DNA of 64,000 nt from a virus, in IMG/VR virus record IMGVR_UViG_3300028615_000137, positions 1-64,000 of that record; one strand, 5' to 3'. Of the stretch, positions 13,516 through 20,131 are shown piece after piece (position 1 is the stretch's first letter; the number at the start of each line of letters is the position of its first letter). A model generated the notes under the pieces. It was given only the letters and a program-made list of their open reading frames with translations. It did no database searches and had not been told where the DNA came from. The position numbers and the translations under genes are program-made.

Positions 13516-13939
13516 TTCTCACCTTTTTATATGTATTAAATAGCGAAATTATTTGAAGATCCGGTTCCCCATAAAATTCACTAAAAAGTATATCTCTAAT
13601 TCCTACGCTATATATCGCCTTTAAACAGTCAAAGCAAGGTTCGGTCGTGCAATATAGCTTGGAATCTTCTAGACGTATACCATTTTTTGCAGCTTGGAAG
13701 ATAGCATTTTGTTCGGCGTGAATTGTTCTCTTACAGTGACCATCAATCATTAGATGACCAACGTCGTCGCAATGTTCTTCATTTGGTAGAGAACCATTGT
13801 ATCCAGTACTCAATATAGTTTTATCTCTAACTATTACCGCGCCGACGTGTTTCCTGGCACACGTGGCTCTTGTTGCTACCATCTTTGCTATGTCGATGAA
13901 GTAATTGTCCCAATCTTTTCTTGTTTCTTGCTTTACCAA
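13508..13939 (-). CDS. dCMP deaminase (143 aa)
   Basis: Zinc cytidine/deoxycytidylate deaminase: HAEQN at 74-78 and PCFDC at 101-105 hold the catalytic Glu and the zinc ligands. N-terminal WDNYFIDIA and GYNGSLP are typical of ComE/DCTD-type dCMP deaminases. It makes dUMP from dCMP, which ThyA (15347) then methylates. The start is a TTG; no ATG lies before the conserved Trp. It may be coupled to the overlapping membrane-like frame upstream. Confidence 0.92.
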   Translation of the reverse strand: MVKQETRKDWDNYFIDIAKMVATRATCARKHVGAVIVRDKTILSTGYNGSLPNEEHCDDVGHLMIDGHCKRTIHAEQNAIFQAAKNGIRLEDSKLYCTTEPCFDCLKAIYSVGIRDILFSEFYGEPDLQIISLFNTYKKVRNV

Positions 13940-14072
13940 TTTCGTAAACCCCCGAGAATATTACAATAGCACCAACAAAACCTATATAAAGAGAAAATAT
14001 TATAGATATTATTGGCAAAGATATACATGCGGCCAACGCTGCAAAACAAAGCCAAAACAAGTTATGAATCAT
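13827..14072 (-). CDS. possible small membrane protein at head of leftward operon (81 aa)
   Basis: The first 50 residues are strongly hydrophobic (LFWLCFAALAACISLPIISI and GFVGAIVIFSGVY), suggesting two membrane helices, followed by a basic tail. The ATG lies 7 bp after the -10 box, so its A would be about +1: a leaderless message. Against it, the last third overlaps the deaminase by 113 bp in another frame and there is no ribosome binding site. Confidence 0.4.
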   Translation of the reverse strand: MIHNLFWLCFAALAACISLPIISIIFSLYIGFVGAIVIFSGVYEIGKARNKKRLGQLLHRHSKDGSNKSHVCQETRRRGNS

Positions 14073-14079
14073 GAAAAAT

Positions 14080-14107
14080 ATTATATCAAGTACTTTTTAC
14101 TATGCAA
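14080..14107 (-). promoter_or_regulatory. sigma-70 type promoter for the leftward operon
   Basis: TTGCAT, 16-bp spacer, TATAAT on the minus strand. It lies in the 87-bp gap between leftward and rightward operons. All leftward genes from 14072 to 4012 can be read from it, although internal promoters probably exist. Expected start of transcription is near 14072. Confidence 0.7.
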
Positions 14108-14159
14108 TAACTTTTTTTCCGTTTATTATAGAAATTCGGAAATATAAACGAGGTTTTAC
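14108..14159 (+). promoter_or_regulatory. possible rightward promoter and ribosome binding site
   Basis: A TATTAT hexamer near 14125-14130 with a weak TATGCA 17 bp upstream could start rightward transcription; CGAGG before ATG 14160 is the ribosome binding site. The two promoters overlap, which would make the switch mutually influenced. Confidence 0.35.
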
Positions 14160-14390
14160 ATGGCAAAAGGTATTTTAGAATTTGAACTTCCAGTCGAACA
14201 AGTCGAATTTGACATGGCACAAGACGGATTGCGTGCTATAAACGTTTTGTACTCTATGGACCAACACCTAAGGGGGTTGATAAAGTACACAGAACTCCCA
14301 GATGAAGTTAACGAAATGGTTATGGAAATAAGAGAAAAGCTCTTCGAGTTAATCGAAGAAGAGAATGTTAGACATATTTTTGGAGATTAA
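14160..14390 (+). CDS. conserved small phage protein (76 aa)
   Basis: MAKGILEFELPVEQVEFDMA with LRGLIKYTE and a C-terminal EIREKLFELIEEEN matches a group of small acidic proteins common in phages of many hosts, of unknown function. It is first in the rightward operon, 3 bp before the next gene. Confidence 0.8.
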   Translation: MAKGILEFELPVEQVEFDMAQDGLRAINVLYSMDQHLRGLIKYTELPDEVNEMVMEIREKLFELIEEENVRHIFGD

Positions 14391-14392
14391 AA

Positions 14393-14923
14393 ATGGACGA
14401 AAAGACAAAGAAGGCATACGAAAATGTAAAGAAATTCCGGGAGACGGCAGGATATCGTTCAATGGATGCGATATTGAAAATTGCAAATATAGAAATTGCT
14501 GCATCTATCCTACCTCGAGTCGATAGCACTCTTCCGATGACTTGGATGGTGAGAATTTGCCGCGAAGGTAAGTATTATTACGGACCCCATGCCCCCTATG
14601 AAGAAGAGTTGCAAGATTGGAGACAAGAAAATTCGCATCTACCATTGGAAAAATATTGTCCAAATTTGGCTGATTTTGTAGCTACTATTCTCACTACAAT
14701 TTCGTTGGCCGTTAATTACAGCAAAGAAGATTGGGCCAATTCTCAACTTGGACATGCTTCAGGGTACGAAGCTCTAAGAGAAGAATTTGATATTTTTAAG
14801 AGTTTCTTCGATAAAAAAGAATTTGAGTATTTGGTTTATTTCTTAGCAGCCGCACAAGTTGAATTGGTAGAACAAGATCGATTTGACGAGATGAAGAAAG
14901 AAAATAAACTTATCTTAAATTAA
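14393..14923 (+). CDS. unknown helical protein (176 aa)
   Basis: Unrecognised. Predominantly helical, soluble, with aromatic patches (GKYYYGPHAPYEEELQDW). The C-terminal half (YEALREEFDIFKSFFDKKEF) could pack as a helical bundle. Placed between two short zinc/unknown genes with 1-3 bp gaps, so part of one transcription unit. Confidence 0.75.
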   Translation: MDEKTKKAYENVKKFRETAGYRSMDAILKIANIEIAASILPRVDSTLPMTWMVRICREGKYYYGPHAPYEEELQDWRQENSHLPLEKYCPNLADFVATILTTISLAVNYSKEDWANSQLGHASGYEALREEFDIFKSFFDKKEFEYLVYFLAAAQVELVEQDRFDEMKKENKLILN

Positions 14924-14924
14924 T

Positions 14925-15107
14925 ATGCGGAAAAACAAAAAGAGATATAAATCTACCATTCGTAAATGCGTAGCTTGTGATGTTATTGCAAGTAAGCATA
15001 TAGATGGAAAATCAGTATGCACACTTTGCTATAAATTATATAAACACAATCGTAAATTGTTTCATCAATGTGTAGAAGAAATGGATCGACTAAATGGCAT
15101 GGGATAA
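14925..15107 (+). CDS. small zinc-finger protein (60 aa)
   Basis: CVACDVIASKHIDGKSVCTL gives a CX2C...CX2C site (Cys 15, 18, 32, 35 by eye) in a strongly basic chain, so RNA or DNA binding is plausible. Overlaps the next gene by 14 bp. Confidence 0.75.
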   Translation: MRKNKKRYKSTIRKCVACDVIASKHIDGKSVCTLCYKLYKHNRKLFHQCVEEMDRLNGMG

Positions 15108-15360
15108 TACGACTTTAGAAATAAGTGCTGTTGACGGCAAAATAATCATTAATCAAATAAGAAGCGGCATGTTCCGAGAATCATTTTGTTGTTTGGATCA
15201 AACTATCGGCAGTTTTATTAGAGCGTGCTCTAGCGGCGTTGTAAATTTTGGCAATAGAAATTTTAAAATAAAATTTACAGATGAAGAAATACAAAATATT
15301 TATGGCGGATTTTCAATAGAGAAAATAGTAAAGGTAGAGCGAGAAAATGACTTTTTATAA
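15094..15360 (+). CDS. unknown small protein (88 aa)
   Basis: Begins MAWDNTTLEISAVDGKIIIN; alternating hydrophobic pattern suggests a beta-rich domain. No motif seen. Overlaps the ThyA start by 14 bp, indicating coupling to it. Confidence 0.7.
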   Translation: MAWDNTTLEISAVDGKIIINQIRSGMFRESFCCLDQTIGSFIRACSSGVVNFGNRNFKIKFTDEEIQNIYGGFSIEKIVKVERENDFL

Positions 15361-16147
15361 TGAGTTGGTATATTTAAATCTTCTAGAAAAAATTCTAGTT
15401 AATGGAAGTGTAAAAAGCGATCGAACTGGTACTGGCACGAGAAGTCTCTTTGGTCAAACCATGCGCTTTGATTTGCGCGATAGTTTTCCGCTTTTGACTA
15501 CGAAAAAAATGTATTGGAAAGGTATAGTACACGAACTATTGTGGTTCCTTTCTGGCAGCACCAACATTGATTATTTAAAGCAAAATAAAGTCAATATTTG
15601 GAATGAATGGGCAGATGAAACGGGAGAATTGGGTCCTGTTTACGGCTTTCAATGGAGAAATTTCAACAATCAAAATGTTGATCAAATATCTGAATTGATA
15701 ACTTCTTTGAAAACTAACCCCGATTCCAGGCGACATATTGTTACTGCTTGGAATCCCGCACAAATACACGAAATGAATTTGCCACCATGTCACATGATGT
15801 TTCAATGTTATGTCGATAATGGCTATCTTTCTCTAATGATGTATCAAAGAAGTGCCGATATGTTCCTCGGAATGCCTTTTAACATCGCTAGTTACGCTTT
15901 GTTGACTCATATGATAGCACATGTATGTAATCTAAAGGCTGACAAATTAATTATCACAGTGGGCGATGCTCACATATATTCTAACCATATAGAACAATGT
16001 TACGAGCAGATCGGACGTGAAATGTATCTTGGTCCTACTTTGCAACTCAATTCTAATATAAAAGATATTTTTTGCTTTACTTTCGATCACATTATGCTAA
16101 AAAATTATAAGAGTCGTCCAAAACTTAAGGGAGAAATTGCAGTATGA
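15347..16147 (+). CDS. thyA: thymidylate synthase
   Basis: 266 aa, the normal length for bacterial ThyA (264 in E. coli). Signature parts are all present: SDRTGTGTRSLFG, FPLLTTKK, ELLWFLSGSTN, GPVYGFQWR, SRRHIVTAWNP, the catalytic Cys148 in LPPCHMMFQ, QRSADMFLGMPFNIASY and GDAHIYSNH. It methylates dUMP to dTMP with methylene-tetrahydrofolate. With the dCMP deaminase read from the other side of the divergent promoter it completes a short dTMP route. No dUTPase was found in the window. Confidence 0.97.
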   Translation: MTFYNELVYLNLLEKILVNGSVKSDRTGTGTRSLFGQTMRFDLRDSFPLLTTKKMYWKGIVHELLWFLSGSTNIDYLKQNKVNIWNEWADETGELGPVYGFQWRNFNNQNVDQISELITSLKTNPDSRRHIVTAWNPAQIHEMNLPPCHMMFQCYVDNGYLSLMMYQRSADMFLGMPFNIASYALLTHMIAHVCNLKADKLIITVGDAHIYSNHIEQCYEQIGREMYLGPTLQLNSNIKDIFCFTFDHIMLKNYKSRPKLKGEIAV

Positions 16148-16368
16148 GTATTTTCGATACGAAAAAAGCGAAATTTTGTTACAAGCTGAAGCGACGAATT
16201 GACGATGTACAATTTAATAGACCATATGAAGATTATGTCTTTTCTACCAATCTTCCCAATGGTCAAAAGAAGTTTTTTTCTCTACCTTTTCCGATCGATA
16301 ATCCGCCTACGGCAGAAGACGTCAAGGTGATGGTAGAACATAAAATCAATAAGATTTTGAACACTTAA
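16144..16368 (+). CDS. unknown small basic protein (74 aa)
   Basis: Its ATG overlaps the thyA stop (GTATGA). Sequence MSIFDTKKAKFCYKLKRRID, soluble, unknown. Probably translated with thyA. Confidence 0.7.
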   Translation: MSIFDTKKAKFCYKLKRRIDDVQFNRPYEDYVFSTNLPNGQKKFFSLPFPIDNPPTAEDVKVMVEHKINKILNT

Positions 16369-16390
16369 TTATTTTTGGTAATATTAAAGT

Positions 16391-16681
16391 ATGGAATTTA
16401 GTAAAGCCGAAAAGGCGGAATTAAAAAGGCAAACTTTAGAATGCCAAATTCTAATAGCTTTACTACCATTCAAAAAGGCAGAACACTTTCATAGCGACTT
16501 TGCTAAATGGGTAAGTGATAAATACAGGGAAGCATTTTTACAAGACGAAAAAATCTCTACGAAAGTGCCAAGAGTTTTGCGAAGCGTTAATACGAAGAAA
16601 TTTTATGTTCAAGTCGAATTCGTACACGAAAACGATAGAGAATGTCGAACAGATCAATTCTCTAAAGCTGCTCAATCCTGA
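16391..16681 (+). CDS. unknown protein, possible first half of a frameshifted sigma-like protein (96 aa)
   Basis: Starts MEFSKAEKAELKRQTLECQI and has a helical N-terminus followed by a beta-like part (VNTKKFYVQVEFVHEN). Its end reads GCT CAA TCC TGA G. The next gene is in the +1 frame and lacks an ATG close to this stop, and TCC TGA is the kind of site where +1 slipping is known in other systems. It may therefore be a separate protein, the N-terminal part of a fusion, or both. Confidence 0.7.
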   Translation: MEFSKAEKAELKRQTLECQILIALLPFKKAEHFHSDFAKWVSDKYREAFLQDEKISTKVPRVLRSVNTKKFYVQVEFVHENDRECRTDQFSKAAQS

Positions 16682-17492
16682 GAATTCCGATTTAAGAATA
16701 AAGCTAGAAAATTATACAAAAAGTATAGCCAATAATCTAGCAGTATTCTCAGTTTTTTGGAAGAAAAACGGCGGGAAAAATGTTTGGTTGCTCAACCCAG
16801 CCTGGAAAAACTTCCACAAGGATTATTGGGGGGATAATTTAGTAGTATTTGCAGTAGTTTACAGTCAACAAGAAATAAATCTAGCCTTGAAAGAAGGTTA
16901 CACTTCTGTTATAAATTATTCTTTAATTCCATCTAAGGAAAATTTATCTTTTGAAGAGGCTTTAGATTTGGCTAGAAAATGTTCCTTGTGCAAAGAAAGC
17001 GGTCACGACCGCAGACGTTGCGAGTTACGCAACAAAGTAGAAAAGAATTCTCCAGACCCATGGCACGACTTGGAATGGAACGAGCATTTGGATGCTATGA
17101 AAATAGTCGCCGAAAATCCAAATGGTATGACTCTTGAAGAAATTGGAGCTACTTTGGGCATCACCAGAGAGCGTGTAAGACAAATTGAATATCAAGCGCT
17201 AGAAAAGTTGATCGTAGACGGGTTTGGTTATGATGTATCTGTAATGAATTCTATAAAAAAGAAGTACGAAAGTGGCAAAATTCCCGATACTGTCATGAGA
17301 GATTTACTAGACTGCACACAAGAAGATATTTCAACTAGATTAGACGGTATCGTGTCCCATTCTATAGACGGATTTTTCTTCAGATTTTTAGAATGCGAAA
17401 AATGTCAAGAAACTTTTGTTCGACTTTCTGGTCGCCAGAGATATTGCGAGATTTGTCGGCCAGAAATTAGAGACCGCAGGAAAATTTCATGA
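16605..17492 (+). CDS. sigma-region-4 protein with CCHC zinc knuckle (295 aa from ATG 16605)
   Basis: Residues 126-139 (CSLCKESGHDRRRC) form a CX2CX4HX4C zinc knuckle, rare outside eukaryotic and retroviral RNA-binding proteins. Residues 175-202 hold EIGATLGITRERVRQIE, a close match to the sigma-70 region 4.2 helix-turn-helix that binds the -35 element. Four cysteines near the end (CEKC, CEIC) make a zinc ribbon. Regions 2 and 3 are not seen, so it may be a modified sigma factor or a promoter-redirecting protein. The true start is uncertain: ATG 16605 overlaps the previous gene by 77 bp, and +1 frameshifting is an alternative. Confidence 0.78.
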   Translation: MFKSNSYTKTIENVEQINSLKLLNPENSDLRIKLENYTKSIANNLAVFSVFWKKNGGKNVWLLNPAWKNFHKDYWGDNLVVFAVVYSQQEINLALKEGYTSVINYSLIPSKENLSFEEALDLARKCSLCKESGHDRRRCELRNKVEKNSPDPWHDLEWNEHLDAMKIVAENPNGMTLEEIGATLGITRERVRQIEYQALEKLIVDGFGYDVSVMNSIKKKYESGKIPDTVMRDLLDCTQEDISTRLDGIVSHSIDGFFFRFLECEKCQETFVRLSGRQRYCEICRPEIRDRRKIS

Positions 17493-18112
17493 AAGTTATA
17501 AATCGTACTCATTACGATACGAGAAAACTTAGAAAAATATTCTGCGAAGTACATAATAGAACTGCCAAATATGAAGGCAAATTGCCTACCTGGCAGGACT
17601 TGAAGGTAGAAGTAGTTTACGGCAATTATACTGGAGACGCTTGGCTAAAAGGCGAACCAAGGCCAGAAATAGAAGTTAGAATACCCAAAAATGACGCTAG
17701 TTGTCGATGGCTGGCCATGTTATTCGATCATGAGTTGTTGCATACCTATGGGTATGATCACGACCGCATGGGTCCTATTAGGTGGCTTAACGAAGGCATC
17801 CTAACTAACTATGATTGGATTTATAAATTCTTTGATAAAGATTTGGTACCTGTAGGTAAAAGAAAGAAAGAAAAGAAGAAGGCTACTAAATTACAATTAC
17901 AATTGCAGAGACAAAAAAAGGTGCTAAAACGAGAAAAAGAATGGAAAAAGCGTTTAGAAAAAGCTGAAAAAGCTTGGTATAAAGCAGAAGAAACTTTAGA
18001 AAAAATAAAAAGACAGAAGAAATATTACGAAAAAGTTATCAAAGAGAGTAGAGAAAATGAACAAAGAAAAATTCAAGAATCTTGCAAGCAACATGACTGT
18101 CGGTCAAATTAA
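17489..18112 (+). CDS. SprT-like zinc metallopeptidase with coiled-coil tail (207 aa)
   Basis: HELLH at 81-85 with a further His91 (HELLHTYGYDH) gives the zinc-binding and catalytic site of SprT/Spartan-like and related peptidases. From about residue 125 the chain is a long, very basic coiled coil (KKRLEKAEKAWYKAEETLEK), possibly for nucleic acid or partner binding. It starts 4 bp inside the sigma-like gene. The target is unknown; the fold is often linked to DNA-bound proteins. Confidence 0.8.
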   Translation: MKVINRTHYDTRKLRKIFCEVHNRTAKYEGKLPTWQDLKVEVVYGNYTGDAWLKGEPRPEIEVRIPKNDASCRWLAMLFDHELLHTYGYDHDRMGPIRWLNEGILTNYDWIYKFFDKDLVPVGKRKKEKKKATKLQLQLQRQKKVLKREKEWKKRLEKAEKAWYKAEETLEKIKRQKKYYEKVIKESRENEQRKIQESCKQHDCRSN

Positions 18113-18278
18113 ATATTATATACAGAATGAAATTGGCGTTTTTCGCATAGCAAAAGTGAGTCGAAACCTTTTTACAGTTACTTGTAAGAGAAAAGATTCC
18201 GAAAAATTGAATATTTTCTCATTGATCTCTGCCGAAAATGAATACATAATTACTAATAGAGATGATTATGTGGCCTAA
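18057..18278 (+). CDS. unknown small protein (73 aa)
   Basis: ATG after GAGAAA, 56 bp inside the peptidase gene. MNKEKFKNLASNMTVGQIKY then beta-like segments (NLFTVTCKRKD). Unrecognised; reading frame is well kept after the overlap. Confidence 0.65.
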   Translation: MNKEKFKNLASNMTVGQIKYYIQNEIGVFRIAKVSRNLFTVTCKRKDSEKLNIFSLISAENEYIITNRDDYVA

Positions 18279-18483
18279 AGCAAAAGCGAAGAAATCTGAA
18301 CCAATTTACGTTAAAGTTCAGGTTATTGAACCGATTGTTGAAACGAAGCTTCTGGAAAATGCTGAAAAGGATACCAAAGTGGTAGAATATCATTATGGAT
18401 ACGAGAAATACCGACAAATGCAAGAAGAAGTTGAGTGCGGCAAAATCCGATTGGAAAGAAGCAAAAAATTGGTTTCTCTATGA
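18262..18483 (+). CDS. unknown small protein (73 aa)
   Basis: Two possible starts (ATG 18262, ATG 18268). Sequence with KAKAKKSEPIYVKVQVIEPI, then VVEYHYGYEKYRQMQEEVEC. The last 29 codons overlap the next frame; since that frame also looks real, a long overlap or a frameshift is possible. Confidence 0.55.
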   Translation: MIMWPKAKAKKSEPIYVKVQVIEPIVETKLLENAEKDTKVVEYHYGYEKYRQMQEEVECGKIRLERSKKLVSL

Positions 18484-18580
18484 TTATTGGATTAGAAAGT
18501 ATGCTAAACATTTAGCTAAAAGGGCTAGACGTAGATTGAATAAGGCAGAAATAAATGAACAAAAAGCCGACATGTTGTAG
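18395..18580 (+). CDS. small basic aromatic protein (61 aa)
   Basis: Helical and strongly basic: SDWKEAKNWFLYDYWIRKYA, AKRARRRLNKAE. May begin at TTG 18431 to shorten the 89-bp overlap with the previous gene. Likely nucleic acid or membrane surface binding; unknown. Confidence 0.5.
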   Translation: MDTRNTDKCKKKLSAAKSDWKEAKNWFLYDYWIRKYAKHLAKRARRRLNKAEINEQKADML

Positions 18581-18764
18581 TTGCGGATATCCGTGCGATT
18601 ACGTTGGATTGTACACCGTAGAAGGATGTACTAATCCAGATTGTCAATTTTATCAGGAAGTTGATACCATCCCCTGTCCGATGCCAGATTGGTTTGGGGC
18701 ATCCCAAGAAATGCAAGACTTCATTGATTATTTAAACGGGATGGATAATGATTCGGCGGATTAG
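18555..18764 (+). CDS. small zinc-binding protein (69 aa)
   Basis: CCSCGYPCDYVGLYTVEGC followed by CQFYQEV; cysteines spaced like a two-knuckle zinc ribbon. Acidic C-terminus (FIDYLNGMDNDSAD). Overlaps both neighbours. Unknown role. Confidence 0.7.
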   Translation: MNKKPTCCSCGYPCDYVGLYTVEGCTNPDCQFYQEVDTIPCPMPDWFGASQEMQDFIDYLNGMDNDSAD

Positions 18765-19266
18765 TATCACGTTATTGTTTATTTGTTCTTTTACCTTCGT
18801 TGGCTCTTGCAAAGGCGCGCAACTGGTGCGCAAACCCTTAGCATCCGATTATATGGTCGTTGCTAACATGACATTAAATGAATGGGTTAAAGCTGGGAAG
18901 CTATTCAACAGGACATGTTGGTCGTCTATGAAGGATTCTAGAGTTCTCGTGGCCGGTTGGGATTTGTTCGATAAATATTGTCGAATAGAAGAACCAATTT
19001 CTGGTTCAATTTCTAGAATTAAAACTCCAGTTTCTGCTGGCGGAACGCTCTATGGATGTCATACTATATATGACGGAAGTTCGCTGATACTTATCGACAA
19101 ATCATTAAACTACAACGAAAGATTGAAAACTTTAGCGCATGAATACCTTCATTTATTGGGAAAATGCTCGTTAGATCCTCTTGGAACGGATGGTAAACAT
19201 TTAGATGTAGTGAGATGGAAAATAATTCTTCCAATCTTAGAACGAGAAATTGACAGAATTTATTAA
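18748..19266 (+). CDS. predicted lipoprotein metallopeptidase (172 aa)
   Basis: An N-terminal signal (MIRRISITLLFICSFTFVGS) ends in a lipobox, VGSC, with the lipid-accepting Cys at 21. HEYLH at 131-135 followed by LLG is a zinc peptidase HExxH site. The mature protein would be outside the cytoplasm, tethered to a membrane, which implies a host with Sec and lipoprotein processing. It may clip surface or periplasmic proteins, for example in superinfection exclusion or release; this is inference. Confidence 0.75.
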   Translation: MIRRISITLLFICSFTFVGSCKGAQLVRKPLASDYMVVANMTLNEWVKAGKLFNRTCWSSMKDSRVLVAGWDLFDKYCRIEEPISGSISRIKTPVSAGGTLYGCHTIYDGSSLILIDKSLNYNERLKTLAHEYLHLLGKCSLDPLGTDGKHLDVVRWKIILPILEREIDRIY

Positions 19267-19274
19267 GACTAGAA

Positions 19275-19427
19275 ATGAAAAATTCTATTAAAGAAAAAAT
19301 GAAAAAAGTACGCAAACTAAATATTGAAACAAAGAATATTGCTACAAGGACTACCAGTACGATAAATGCATGGAAAGTCGTCTTTAATATCAAAGATAAA
19401 AATCTAAAGGGTGTAAGCCGCGAATAA
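19275..19427 (+). CDS. small highly basic protein (50 aa)
   Basis: MKNSIKEKMKKVRKLNIETK then a Thr/Ser-rich centre and NIKDKNLKGVSRE. Net charge is strongly positive. Last gene of the operon, 25 bp before the terminator. Unknown. Confidence 0.55.
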   Translation: MKNSIKEKMKKVRKLNIETKNIATRTTSTINAWKVVFNIKDKNLKGVSRE

Positions 19428-19451
19428 TTGACATAATCGTTATCTATTAAT

Positions 19452-19488
19452 AACCTACGTCTTATAAAGGAAGGGACGTAGGTTTTTT
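19452..19488 (+). terminator. intrinsic terminator directly before the next start
   Basis: AACCTACGTC and GACGTAGGTT form a perfect 10-bp stem with a 13-nt loop, then six T. It closes the rightward metabolic operon. The loop contains AAAGGAAGG, and the next ATG follows the T-run with no gap, so the hairpin may also hide or present a ribosome binding site. TTGACA at 19428-19433 could start a transcript through the hairpin. Confidence 0.85.
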
Positions 19489-19734
19489 ATGGCCAAAAAG
19501 GAAAGGGATCGTCGTATACATCGCAATGCGATAGTGCTTAGATGTACAGACGCCCAACATGCTGCACTTAAGAGGTTTGTAGAAAAAATTAACGAAGATA
19601 GAAAATCTAAAGGTAAAAAAGAAATAGCACTTTCTACTTGGATTAGAGAATTTGTCTTGTTAGAAACTGGGAACGCTCGCCTTTCAGAAGACGAATACCT
19701 GAAGACTATCTTAGCTTTAACCAAAAAGAGCTAA
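19489..19734 (+). CDS. ribbon-helix-helix-like small regulator (81 aa)
   Basis: HRNAIVLRCTDAQHAALKRF followed by a helix and ALSTWIREFVLLETG fits a MobC/Arc-type pattern: a beta strand, helix, turn, helix. Such proteins bind DNA as dimers. It stands alone between a terminator and a dyad (19748-19775) that could be its operator. Confidence 0.65.
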   Translation: MAKKERDRRIHRNAIVLRCTDAQHAALKRFVEKINEDRKSKGKKEIALSTWIREFVLLETGNARLSEDEYLKTILALTKKS

Positions 19735-19747
19735 AAATAGGAAAATA

Positions 19748-19775
19748 TTTAGTATTTCGGTATGATGATACTAAA
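19748..19775. promoter_or_regulatory. dyad upstream of the virion operon
   Basis: TTTAGTAT and ATACTAAA form a perfect 8-bp inverted repeat with a 12-bp spacer that contains TATGAT, a possible -10 box. It sits just before the first gene of the head module, so it may be an operator or a transcript hairpin. Confidence 0.4.
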
Positions 19776-19786
19776 GGAACCGGAAA

Positions 19787-20131
19787 ATGCGGAATAGATA
19801 CAATTTTGACCTAAAAGTCTACGAATTGCCGCATAAAAATCCCTCTTCGTTAAAAGAGTCAGAAGAAAATAAAAATTTAATTCCTTTGGACTCCGAGTTC
19901 CCCAATTTTGTAGTAAGAGCCGGACAATTGGATAAAGCTCTTAAATTGGCGAAAGAACACATTATTTCTAAAGGCAAAGAAATTAGATCTTGCAGCGTTT
20001 CAAATAAGGGAACCATTGTAGCAGTAGTTTATAGCAAAAAAGATACAAATTTTCCAAAACCATTATTATTCGAAAGCAGAGTAAAAACAGTTGCAAAGCC
20101 TAGAATTAGACGCCGAAGGAAAGTCAAATGA
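19787..20131 (+). CDS. unknown basic protein preceding portal (114 aa)
   Basis: MRNRYNFDLKVYELPHKNPS, central helix AGQLDKALKLAKEHIISKGK, C-terminal tract rich in Arg/Lys (RIRRRRKVK). Overlaps the portal start by 4 bp. May bind DNA or the portal; not recognised. Confidence 0.75.
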   Translation: MRNRYNFDLKVYELPHKNPSSLKESEENKNLIPLDSEFPNFVVRAGQLDKALKLAKEHIISKGKEIRSCSVSNKGTIVAVVYSKKDTNFPKPLLFESRVKTVAKPRIRRRRKVK

